A program made the position numbers and the translations under genes. 64,000 bases of DNA. Source: CAMPKL01 sp963805925. GTDB taxonomy: Bacteria; Acidobacteriota; Terriglobia; Bryobacterales; UBA6623. The notes beneath the pieces are model-generated. The model had not been told where the DNA came from, did no database searches, and was given only the letters and a program-made list of their open reading frames with translations. The DNA is taken from contig CAWDWB010000003.1 of NCBI GenBank assembly GCA_963805925.1, positions 434,001 through 498,000 on the forward strand. Reading direction: 5' to 3'. Each line of letters opens with the position of its first letter. Position 1 is the first letter of the stretch. Positions 46,711 through 54,792 of this stretch are shown here, one piece after another.

Positions 46711-47984
46711 TGAGCGACTTCATCATTCCAACGGAGTCAACCGCCTCCGCCCCTGCGAGCGGACTCCTCACCAACTTCGCGCGCCGTCTCGTGCTGCAAC
46801 AACTCGAATCGTTGAAGCACGGTCGCCTCACCCTCGTCGAAGGTCACGAATCGAGAGAGTTCGGCGAACCGGCCGATCTCGAAGCCAAAGTCTTTATCCA
46901 TAACCCTTCGAGTTATGCCGACATCGCCTTCGGCGGCAGTCTCGGCGCCGCCGAAGCCTACATCCGCGGCGACTGGACTGCCGACGACCTGACGCAGGTA
47001 TGCCGCATCTTCGCCCGCAACATCGAGGCGTCCGACGAGTTGGAGAAAGGCTGGGCAATCCTGGCCTCGCCCGGCGCAAAGCTCCTCCACTGGCTGCATC
47101 GCAACTCCAAGGCCGGCAGCGGACGCAACATCCGTGCACACTACGACCTCGGCAACGACTTCTTTCAGCTGTTCCTCGACCCAACGATGAACTACTCGGC
47201 CGCCATCTTCGAGCAGCCTCAGATGACGCTCGAAGAAGCCTCCATCGCTAAGATGGATCGCGCCTGCCGCAAACTCCAACTCCAACCAATCGACCATTTA
47301 CTGGAGATCGGCACCGGTTGGGGCGGGATGGCCATCCATGCGGCCAAGAACTATGGCTGCCGGGTCACCACCACCACCATCTCGCGCGAACAGTTTGAAC
47401 TTGCGACTCAACGCATCAACGAAGCAGGCCTGGCGGATCGCGTCGAGATCCTGTTGCGCGACTACCGCGACCTCGAAGGCCAATTCGACAAGATCGTCTC
47501 CATCGAAATGATCGAGGCTGTCGGACACGAATACCTCGAAACTTACTTCGGTTCCTGCAGCAAACTCCTCAAGCCCGACGGCATGATGCTCGTGCAAGGC
47601 ATCACCATGGGCGATGACCGCTACGACAGCTACCGCAAGTCAGTCGACTTCATCCAAAAATACGTCTTCCCCGGCAGTTGTCTGACCTCCGTCTCAGCCA
47701 TGTGCGCAGCTGCTGGGCGTTCAGGCGATCTGCGCCCGGCACACCTTGAAGACATGACCCCGCACTACGCCAAGACCCTGCATCTGTGGCGTGAAAACTT
47801 CTTCTCCCACATCAGCGACGTTCGCGCACTCGGCTACTCCGAGAGCTTCATTCGTCTGTGGAACTACTACCTCTGCTACTGCGAAGCCGGCTTTGAAGAG
47901 GGACACTGCGGCTCTGTGCAGTTACTGCTGACCAAGCCCCGCCGCCGCCGCGATACGGTCTGCTTCGAAAGGGAGGCCTCTTGA
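46710..47984 (+). CDS. Cyclopropane-fatty-acid-synthase-like methyltransferase
   Basis: 424 residues. An N-terminal region (FGGSLGAAEAYIRGDWTADD) is followed by the catalytic core with IRAHYDLGNDFFQLFLDPTM and the SAM motif LLEIGTGWGGMAIHAAKNYG, then SIEMIEAVGHEYLETYFGSC and FIQKYVFPGSCLTSVSAM. It should methylate an unsaturated phospholipid acyl chain; a cyclopropane or a branched methyl product is possible. The GTG start overlaps the preceding stop by one base. Confidence 0.93.
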   Translation: MSDFIIPTESTASAPASGLLTNFARRLVLQQLESLKHGRLTLVEGHESREFGEPADLEAKVFIHNPSSYADIAFGGSLGAAEAYIRGDWTADDLTQVCRIFARNIEASDELEKGWAILASPGAKLLHWLHRNSKAGSGRNIRAHYDLGNDFFQLFLDPTMNYSAAIFEQPQMTLEEASIAKMDRACRKLQLQPIDHLLEIGTGWGGMAIHAAKNYGCRVTTTTISREQFELATQRINEAGLADRVEILLRDYRDLEGQFDKIVSIEMIEAVGHEYLETYFGSCSKLLKPDGMMLVQGITMGDDRYDSYRKSVDFIQKYVFPGSCLTSVSAMCAAAGRSGDLRPAHLEDMTPHYAKTLHLWRENFFSHISDVRALGYSESFIRLWNYYLCYCEAGFEEGHCGSVQLLLTKPRRRRDTVCFEREAS

Positions 47985-48490
47985 GCAAAGCCCTCAACTT
48001 CGTGGCCTTCCAGGCCGGATGGTTCGCCTGTATCCTCGGCGCAGCGAATGGCGTGCCCTGGCTCGGTCCCATCGTGGTCGTCGCCTTTCTGGCAGCGATG
48101 CTCATCACACGCCGCGACCGGGTCGCCTTCACGCTGCGCATGACCGGCGCTGCCGGCCTCGGATTCATCGCCGACACCATTCTCTTGCGTATCGGTGTCC
48201 TCGATTTCGGTAATGACGCATTCAGCCCGCTTTGGATGACCGCCCTGTGGCCCAATCTGGCTGCGACCCTCGACTCTTCTCTCGGCTGGCTCTCGGGACG
48301 CTACGTTCTCGCAGCAGCCTTCGGCGCCGTCGGCGGGCCCCTCGCCTACTACGCGGGCGCTCGCCTCGGAGCCTTACGGCTCGACCCGTCTCCGTCTGCA
48401 TTTGCGGCCATCGCCTTCGAATGGCTGGCCACGCTGCCGCTGATGTTGCTGCTCACCGACCGCACCATCCCGAAGGAGGTGTTAACGTGA
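47981..48490 (+). CDS. DUF2878 membrane protein
   Basis: 169 residues, five to six hydrophobic segments. The signature parts include FQAGWFACILGAANGVPWLG, ADTILLRIGVLDFGN and PLWMTALWPNLAATLDSSLG. Known from proteobacterial clusters next to CFA-like and DUF1365 genes; function unknown. It starts with TTG overlapping the upstream stop (TTGA), consistent with tight coupling. Confidence 0.85.
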   Translation: MSKALNFVAFQAGWFACILGAANGVPWLGPIVVVAFLAAMLITRRDRVAFTLRMTGAAGLGFIADTILLRIGVLDFGNDAFSPLWMTALWPNLAATLDSSLGWLSGRYVLAAAFGAVGGPLAYYAGARLGALRLDPSPSAFAAIAFEWLATLPLMLLLTDRTIPKEVLT

Positions 48491-49263
48491 CCCTCTTCGC
48501 CCTCGGCTGGCTCGCCGTCGCGTTGTTCATGGCGGGGCTGTGGCTCGCCCAACGCCGCACCGGCAATGCAGGCATTGTCGACATCGCCTGGAGCGCCGGC
48601 GTCGGTCTGCTCGCCGTTTGGTTTGCCTGGGGGGCTACGGGTCTGGTCGAACGCCGCATCATCGTTGCGGTACTGGCGGGCATCTGGTCCCTAAGATTGG
48701 CCGCCCACCTCGCACGCCGCCTGATGCGCGAACAAGAGGATGGACGTTACCGCAAGCTTCGCGTCAAATGGGGCGACAAGACGCAGACGTATCTTTTCTG
48801 GTTCTTTCAGATCCAAGCAGTCTGGGCCGTCCTCTTCGCTCTGCCCATGTGGCTCGCCTGCCGCAACGCTGCGCCGCTTGGCTGGTTCGACGCCGCAGGC
48901 ATCTCAATATGGATCGTCGCGCTCACTGGCGAAGGCGTCGCCGACCAGCAACTCGCGGCCTTCAAGGTAAACCCGCAGAACCGAGGCAAGGTCTGCCGCG
49001 ACGGCCTGTGGCGCTACTCGCGACACCCCAACTACTTCTTCGAGTGGCTGCACTGGTGGGCCTATGTCCTGCTCGGCTGGCAAGGTCCCAACGGTTGGCT
49101 TACTCTCGCCGGGCCCATCGTCATGTATCTGTTTCTCACTAAACTGACCGGCATCCCGCTGACGGAAGAGCATGCCGTCGAAAGCCGCGGCGAAGCCTAC
49201 AAACAATATCAGCGGACGACCAGCGCCTTCTTCCCCTGGCCGCCGCGATCGGAGGTCGCATGA
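48487..49263 (+). CDS. DUF1295 (steroid 5-alpha-reductase-like) membrane protein
   Basis: 258 residues with about six membrane helices. GNAGIVDIAWSAGVGLLAVW, LRLAAHLARRLMREQEDGRY and the C-terminal GLWRYSRHPNYFFEWLHWWA are typical of DUF1295, distantly related to 5-alpha-reductases and ICMT methyltransferases. A reductive step on the modified acyl chain is an attractive guess. GTG start overlaps the DUF2878 stop by four bases. Confidence 0.88.
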   Translation: MTLFALGWLAVALFMAGLWLAQRRTGNAGIVDIAWSAGVGLLAVWFAWGATGLVERRIIVAVLAGIWSLRLAAHLARRLMREQEDGRYRKLRVKWGDKTQTYLFWFFQIQAVWAVLFALPMWLACRNAAPLGWFDAAGISIWIVALTGEGVADQQLAAFKVNPQNRGKVCRDGLWRYSRHPNYFFEWLHWWAYVLLGWQGPNGWLTLAGPIVMYLFLTKLTGIPLTEEHAVESRGEAYKQYQRTTSAFFPWPPRSEVA

Positions 49264-50336
49264 GTGAATTATTGATGAATCTGGCGCTAAGCGCCGCCGA
49301 GCAGGGTTATGCGCCCGACAGCGTGATCCGCTGGGGCATCCGGCGTCTCTGCGCCCAACGCCTCGAAGAGTGCGAGAACGATTTAACCGCACAAGAGTTT
49401 GCCAAGTTAATGCGCCTCGGCCCCGTCGCTCCGGTCCCCGAGAAGGCCAACGAACAACACTACGAAGTGCCCCCTGAGTTCTTTGCGGCCGCTCTCGGCG
49501 AGCGTCTCAAATACAGTTGCTGCCTGTGGTCCGCAGGCGTGAGGTCGCTCGACGAGGCCGAAGAAGCAGCCCTCGCCGCCACCTGTGAACGCGCCGAGAT
49601 CGCCGACGGCCACGAGATTCTAGAGCTCGGTTGTGGTTGGGGCTCGCTGTCCTTGTGGATGGCCGAAAAGCTACCCCACAGCCGTATCCTGTCCGTCTCG
49701 AACTCAGTGCCGCAACGCCGATTCATCGAGCAGTGCGCTGCCGAACGGGGTCTGCGCAATTTAGAAGTCGTCACTTGCGACATGAACGACTTTGCCACCG
49801 GGCGGCGCTTCGACCGCGTCGTCTCCGTCGAGATGTTCGAGCACATGCGCAATTACGAACTCCTGCTGGAGCGGGTCGCCTCCTGGCTCAAGGACGACGG
49901 CAAACTCTTCGTGCATATCTTCTGCCACAAGGAGCATGCCTACGCGTTCGAGACGAACGGTTCGGCTGACTGGCTGGCGGAGTATTTCTTCACCGGCGGC
50001 ATCATGCCCAACTTCGACGTCTTCGACAACTTTCAGAAACACGTGAAGACCGCGAGGTCGTGGCAATGGAACGGCACGCACTACGAAAAGACCGCCAATG
50101 CCTGGCTCAAGAACATGGACGCCAAGCGGGCCGAATTGATGCCGGTCTTCCAGTCGGTTTACGGCGACAAGGCCGCCCAGTGGTTCCAGCGTTGGCGGAT
50201 CTTCTTTATGGCTTGCGCGGAACTCTGGGGCTATCGGGATGGCGGCGAGTGGTTCGTTGGTCATTACCTGCTGGAGCCGGTGAATCGAGAGCAACGAATT
50301 GCCGCAAGCAGCGAGCAACAGTACGTCAAAGCTTAG
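49260..50336 (+). CDS. Second CFA-like SAM-dependent methyltransferase
   Basis: 358 residues. VPPEFFAAALGERLKYSCCL, ILELGCGWGSLSLWMAEKLP and VVSVEMFEHMRNYELLLERV place it with the CFA/coclaurine N-methyltransferase-like group rather than with the canonical CFA synthase at 46710. It probably uses a different acyl or small-molecule substrate. ATGA overlap with the DUF1295 gene; last enzyme of the operon. Confidence 0.9.
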   Translation: MSELLMNLALSAAEQGYAPDSVIRWGIRRLCAQRLEECENDLTAQEFAKLMRLGPVAPVPEKANEQHYEVPPEFFAAALGERLKYSCCLWSAGVRSLDEAEEAALAATCERAEIADGHEILELGCGWGSLSLWMAEKLPHSRILSVSNSVPQRRFIEQCAAERGLRNLEVVTCDMNDFATGRRFDRVVSVEMFEHMRNYELLLERVASWLKDDGKLFVHIFCHKEHAYAFETNGSADWLAEYFFTGGIMPNFDVFDNFQKHVKTARSWQWNGTHYEKTANAWLKNMDAKRAELMPVFQSVYGDKAAQWFQRWRIFFMACAELWGYRDGGEWFVGHYLLEPVNREQRIAASSEQQYVKA

Positions 50337-50350
50337 GAAAAGAGACAGAT

Positions 50351-51421
50351 ATGGGCAATACTGGATCGATAATCAGACGCCCGAACAGCGGGGGCGTGAG
50401 ACACAGAATGACGGAATCCGTGAGAGAAAAAGGGCCTTTCAAGATGCGCACCATTGCGCGCCTAACCGAGTTCTCGCCTGAGTTACTCAGAGCCTGGGAG
50501 CGTCGGCACGGCCTGCTGCACCCCTTGCGCGGCCCCGGCGGACATCGGCTCTATACCGAAGAAGACTTAGCCGTGTTGCGGCGCGTCCGAACCCTCATAT
50601 CCGAAGGTCGCTCGATCGGCGAAATCGCCAGCTTCGGACGCCAAGCGCTTCTCGACGCGCCTCAAGAGGCTCCGGCGTCAGTCCAGAGCGCAGAGCATGC
50701 GCCAATCTACGTGGGAGCAAACCTGGATGCTCCTTCGAACGAGCTAGAGCGAGGCTCCCAAGCAATCGTCGACGCGGCGATAGCCATGGACGGCGCCGTG
50801 ATTAACCAGGTCCTTGACGACGCATTTGCCAGCACGTCCCCTGAGCACGTCATCGCCGGACTGATCATGCCTGCCGCCAAGGAGATCGGTGATCTGTGGA
50901 TGGCGGGTCGCTGCAGCGTCGCCAGCGAGCATTTGGCAAGCGGCATCTTCGTTCACCGTCTGCGCAAGATGGTCGAAACGGCGGAGCCGACGAACTCGGA
51001 ATGGCGTCCCGTAATCGTCGCTTGCTTTCCGGACGAATATCACCAACTCGGCGCCCTGATCGCCGCCTACTGGCTGTGCCGCAATGGGCTCCGCGTGAGC
51101 TTCTTGGGCGCGGCCTTGCCATTCGATGATCTACGCTCGGCCTGGCAAGTCTTGGAGCCGTCCGCGACGCTGCTCTCCGTGACGCGCCGCGCCGTCTACG
51201 ACCTACATCGCCTCTCATTCCGCAAATTGCTCGGAGAGCTCCCGTCGGGCATGCCGTTGTTTGTCGGAGGGCAAGGAGCGCCGACGGAGGACCCTGGCGC
51301 GGAACGTGCGGGGGCGCACATCTTCCCTGCCGGCCGAAATGGCGCCGAAGTCATGGCCGAAGTCGTCAATGAAATCCGCGAGCACGGGCGCAAGACGATG
51401 AGCCGCTACCGCCCGACGTAG
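50351..51421 (+). CDS. CarH/LitR-type MerR regulator with cobalamin-binding domain
   Basis: 356 residues. The MerR HTH lies at about 32-100 (MRTIARLTEFSPELLRAWER, followed by GPGGHRLYTEEDLAVLRRVR). The helical cap contains W183-x9-E193-H194 (WMAGRCSVASEH), the tryptophan-Glu-His signature of light-sensing AdoCbl repressors. The Rossmann part has DEYHQLG with His231 as lower cobalt ligand. CarH/LitR repress in the dark and are released by light. It is 14 bases downstream of the last enzyme, so it probably represses its own operon from the promoter at 42726. ATG 50408 is another possible start. Confidence 0.92.
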   Translation: MGNTGSIIRRPNSGGVRHRMTESVREKGPFKMRTIARLTEFSPELLRAWERRHGLLHPLRGPGGHRLYTEEDLAVLRRVRTLISEGRSIGEIASFGRQALLDAPQEAPASVQSAEHAPIYVGANLDAPSNELERGSQAIVDAAIAMDGAVINQVLDDAFASTSPEHVIAGLIMPAAKEIGDLWMAGRCSVASEHLASGIFVHRLRKMVETAEPTNSEWRPVIVACFPDEYHQLGALIAAYWLCRNGLRVSFLGAALPFDDLRSAWQVLEPSATLLSVTRRAVYDLHRLSFRKLLGELPSGMPLFVGGQGAPTEDPGAERAGAHIFPAGRNGAEVMAEVVNEIREHGRKTMSRYRPT

Positions 51422-51590
51422 TAGCTCGGCGGGGCTGCCACATTGCCGCACAACTAGTTCTTGCGTCGGCGTCGGCCTGGCTACGACAGACTTGCGATTT
51501 AGCCCGTGTAAGCTCGATCCTGTAGTCCTCGCTGCGAGGGCGGAATCCGCATCGGATGAAGCAGGCTCTCCCGCGACGGAGCATAGACAA

Positions 51591-52481
51591 ATGGAAAAGT
51601 TGGGATTTTTGGGGCTTGGCATTATGGGTACGCCCATGTGCCGCAATCTGCTGAAATCGGGCTTCGATCTGACGGTGTTCGATGTCGACGCCGCCAAAGT
51701 GGCCGTGCTCGTCAAAGAGGGCGCCAAGGCTGCAGCCAGTCCCAAGGAGATGGCGGAGCGAGTCGACATCATCGTCGCCTGTCTGCCCAATGCGGAGATT
51801 GTGGACCGCGTCGTTAGCGGCGAGGGCGGTCTGCTCGAGGGTTGCCGCGACGGGCAGATCTTCGTGGATATGACGACCAACTATCCCGAGGCCTCGATCG
51901 CAGTGGAGAAGAAGTTAACGGCCAAGGGCGTGCAGATGCTCGATGCGCCGGTCAGCGGCGGAAATATGGGCGCCGAACAGGGTACGTTGTCGATCATGTG
52001 TGGCGGGCCGAGCAACGCCTACGAACGCTGCATGCAGGTCTTTGAGGCGATGGGCAAGCGCATCACATTGATGGGTGAGCAGGTGGGCGCAGGGGGCTAT
52101 GCCAAACTGGTCAACCAGATCATGGTGAGCATTCACCTGGCAAGCGTAGCCGAGGCCTTCGTGTTCGCCAAGAAGGCAGGACTAGATCTTGAGAAGCTAG
52201 TCCCGGCGTTAGAAGCCGGTTGGGCCAACAGCACGGTACTCAACGTCAAAGCTCCAAAGATTTTGAACAATGATTACTCGCCGGTCGGCACGGTGCGCGT
52301 CCAACACAAGGATCTGAGCTACATCCTGCGCACGATGGAATCGCTGGATATGAAGTTGCCGCTTTGTCCGCAGATTCACGCCATGTATCAACAACTCATC
52401 GATGCCGGCGACGAAGGCGTCGATCAAATGGCGCTGATCCGTGTGTTTGAGGAGCTTGGCGGCGTGAAAATGCACGACTAA
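51591..52481 (+). CDS. L-threonate/beta-hydroxyacid dehydrogenase-like protein
   Basis: 296 residues. NAD site FLGLGIMGTPMCRNLLKSGF, substrate motif FVDMTTNYPEASIAVEKK, and the DAPVSGGNMGAEQGTLSIMC block followed by GYAKLVNQIMVSIH with the catalytic Lys. The family oxidises 3-hydroxyisobutyrate, tartronate or four-carbon aldonates. The neighbouring DUF1537 kinase makes an LtnD-like tetronate 2-dehydrogenase the best guess. The ATG at 51591 is the only one in frame near the NAD motif. Confidence 0.85.
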   Translation: MEKLGFLGLGIMGTPMCRNLLKSGFDLTVFDVDAAKVAVLVKEGAKAAASPKEMAERVDIIVACLPNAEIVDRVVSGEGGLLEGCRDGQIFVDMTTNYPEASIAVEKKLTAKGVQMLDAPVSGGNMGAEQGTLSIMCGGPSNAYERCMQVFEAMGKRITLMGEQVGAGGYAKLVNQIMVSIHLASVAEAFVFAKKAGLDLEKLVPALEAGWANSTVLNVKAPKILNNDYSPVGTVRVQHKDLSYILRTMESLDMKLPLCPQIHAMYQQLIDAGDEGVDQMALIRVFEELGGVKMHD

Positions 52482-52486
52482 GACCC

Positions 52487-53911
52487 ATGAACGAACAACC
52501 GATTCTAAAGGCTGACCTGTTCTCAACCCTGCTGCCAGTCTGGCCCGAATCTCTGCTGCCGCAGATTCGAGCGCGGGTCGAGGAACAAGGCCAGCGTCTC
52601 GTCGTGCTGGACGATGACCCGACCGGCACACAGTCCGTCCACGGCTTGCCGGTGCTGACGGAGTGGTCAACGGCATCGCTGGCCGAAGAATTGCGGCACA
52701 GTCCAGTGTTCTACATCCTCACCAATTCGCGCGCGCTTACCGAGGAAGGCGCCGTTGCGCTGGCTCGCGAAATTGGCACGAACCTGATTGAAGCGGGGCA
52801 GCTCAGCGGACGCAGCTTCGCGGTCGGCAGCCGCAGCGACTCCACTTTGCGCGGCCATTTCCCGGCGGAAGTCGACGCGATGGCTGAAACGCTGACGGGC
52901 GGCGATGCCGACGCTTTTGCCGGCTATGTCATTGCTCCCTACTTCGCTGAAGGCGGCCGCTTCACCGTGGGCAATGTCCACTATGTTTTGCAGGGTGATC
53001 TACTGCAGCCGGCAGCGTTGACGGAGTTCGCCAAGGACCGGGTTTTCGGCTATGCGCACTCGGCTTTGCCGGAGTGGGTGGAAGAGAAAACCGCAGGCCG
53101 CATCAAGGCGGCGGACGTCGTCTCGATCACGCTCGACGATCTGCGCCGTGGAGGCCCGAGCGCCGTTGCGGCCAAGCTGCTGGCGATGCCGCAAGGGGGC
53201 GCGGCGATCGTGAATTCGACCGACGACCGCGACCAGGAAGTTTTCGTGATGGGACTGCTCGATGCGGAGCAAGCAGGGCGCCGTTTCCTATACCGTACGG
53301 CAGCTTCGTTCGTTCGCGTGCGTGGGGGAATCCCGCCGAAACCGCTGCTTGCTCTTGGGGGAAATCAACGCGAGGTTTCGCACGGCGGCCTCGTGGTAGT
53401 GGGCTCCTACGTCGCCAAGTCGAGCGATCAACTCCAACACGCTCTCGCCTTGAAAGGGGTGGCCGGCGTCGAGCTAAGCGTCGACGCGTTGTTGGACGAC
53501 GGCAACAGCGAGCAAGAATTGGTCCGCGCGGAACAAGAGATTCAACGCAGGCTCGCAGCGGGCGAAGACGTGATTCTCTACACCAGCAGAACTTTGCGAA
53601 CGGGCGCCAACGCCGAAGACAATTTGGCGATCGGCAAGAAGGTCTCCGACTCGCTTTGCCGCGTCGTCAGCAGTCTGCGGGCGCGCCCAAGGTTTCTCAT
53701 CGCCAAAGGCGGCATTACTTCGAGCGATGTGGCGACGCGTGGGTTGGGCGTGCGGCGGGCCATGGTGCTGGGGCAACTGTTGCCAGGCGTGCCGGTTTGG
53801 GAATTGGGTGACGAGAGCAAGTTCCCCGGTATGCCGTACGTCGTCTTCCCCGGCAACGTCGGCCAGCCGGAGTCTGTGGCCGAAGCCATTCGCCTCTTTA
53901 GGAGAAGCTAA
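52487..53911 (+). CDS. Four-carbon acid sugar kinase (DUF1537)
   Basis: 474 residues. LVVLDDDPTGTQSVHGLPVL is the N-terminal signature; SRSDSTLRGHFPAEVDAMAE and the C-terminal nucleotide-binding part (FLIAKGGITSSDVATRGLGV; FPGNVGQPES) complete the family. DUF1537 enzymes phosphorylate 3-oxotetronate or D-threonate. It begins five bases after the dehydrogenase stop and is followed by an aldolase. Confidence 0.92.
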   Translation: MNEQPILKADLFSTLLPVWPESLLPQIRARVEEQGQRLVVLDDDPTGTQSVHGLPVLTEWSTASLAEELRHSPVFYILTNSRALTEEGAVALAREIGTNLIEAGQLSGRSFAVGSRSDSTLRGHFPAEVDAMAETLTGGDADAFAGYVIAPYFAEGGRFTVGNVHYVLQGDLLQPAALTEFAKDRVFGYAHSALPEWVEEKTAGRIKAADVVSITLDDLRRGGPSAVAAKLLAMPQGGAAIVNSTDDRDQEVFVMGLLDAEQAGRRFLYRTAASFVRVRGGIPPKPLLALGGNQREVSHGGLVVVGSYVAKSSDQLQHALALKGVAGVELSVDALLDDGNSEQELVRAEQEIQRRLAAGEDVILYTSRTLRTGANAEDNLAIGKKVSDSLCRVVSSLRARPRFLIAKGGITSSDVATRGLGVRRAMVLGQLLPGVPVWELGDESKFPGMPYVVFPGNVGQPESVAEAIRLFRRS

Positions 53912-53913
53912 TC

Positions 53914-54759
53914 ATGTTGGTCTCGGGACAAACGCTGCTCGACGAGGCAGTTCGCGGCGGATTTGCGATCGGCTCGTTCAATACGTACAACCTGGAGATC
54001 ACGCAAGCGATCATCGCGGCGGCCGAAGCGCGAAAGGCCTCCATATTTCTGTCAGTGGGCAGCGGCGCTCTCGACTACGGCGGATTCGGTCCGTTGGCGC
54101 AATTGGTGCTGGCTGCCGCACGGGATGCGGCAGTACCGGTCGCTGTACACCTCGACCACAGCCCAGACGTCGCAACGTGCGAGCGATGTTTGCGGGAAGG
54201 CTTTACCTCGCTGATGATCGATGGATCGCAATTGCCGTTCGAGGAGAATGTCGCTCTAACGCGCCGGGCGGTCGAGTTGGCAGGCGACGTCCCGGTCGAA
54301 GGCGAGCTGGGCGGCGTGGGCGGTGATGAGGATTCGAGCGGCGAGCAGCAGACGGCGATTCCGATGACCGATCCGAGCCAAGCACGGGCCTTCGTGGAGC
54401 AATCCGGCGTCGCCAGCCTGGCGGTCGCCATAGGCAATGCCCACGGCGTCTACAAGGGTGAGCCCAACCTGGATTTCGAACGGCTCGCCGCGCTGCGTGC
54501 CGAAGTCAGCGTGCCGCTGGTACTGCATGGCGCCTCCGGGCTGAGCGACGACGACCTGAGCCGGGCGATCTCCCTCGGAGTTCGCAAGATCAACGTCAAT
54601 ACGGAAATTCGCCAGGCCCTTTTTCATTCTTTGGAGCGATCGCTGCAAACGCCCTCGAAGGGTTACGACGTCACGCGCCTTTTTGGGGCGGCAATGAAAG
54701 AGATGCAGCAGGCCGTCGAAGACAAACTCGCCGTGTTCGGCGCCGTTGCCTCGACGTAG
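53914..54759 (+). CDS. Class II (fructose/tagatose-bisphosphate type) aldolase
   Basis: 281 residues. Zinc ligands are seen in VHLDHSPDVATCERCLREGF and in the later GNAHGVYKG and LVLHGASGLSDDDL; VEGELGGVGGDEDSS is the active-site Glu region, and VRKINVNTEIRQALFHSL binds the substrate phosphate. It is of GatY/KbaY size. In tetronate pathways the C-C lyase step is normally done by another aldolase/decarboxylase (OtnC), so its use here is uncommon. Two bases separate it from the kinase. Confidence 0.9.
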   Translation: MLVSGQTLLDEAVRGGFAIGSFNTYNLEITQAIIAAAEARKASIFLSVGSGALDYGGFGPLAQLVLAAARDAAVPVAVHLDHSPDVATCERCLREGFTSLMIDGSQLPFEENVALTRRAVELAGDVPVEGELGGVGGDEDSSGEQQTAIPMTDPSQARAFVEQSGVASLAVAIGNAHGVYKGEPNLDFERLAALRAEVSVPLVLHGASGLSDDDLSRAISLGVRKINVNTEIRQALFHSLERSLQTPSKGYDVTRLFGAAMKEMQQAVEDKLAVFGAVAST

Positions 54760-54792
54760 CCGAAATTCATGCAGACGCAACTTTTTTGAAGT

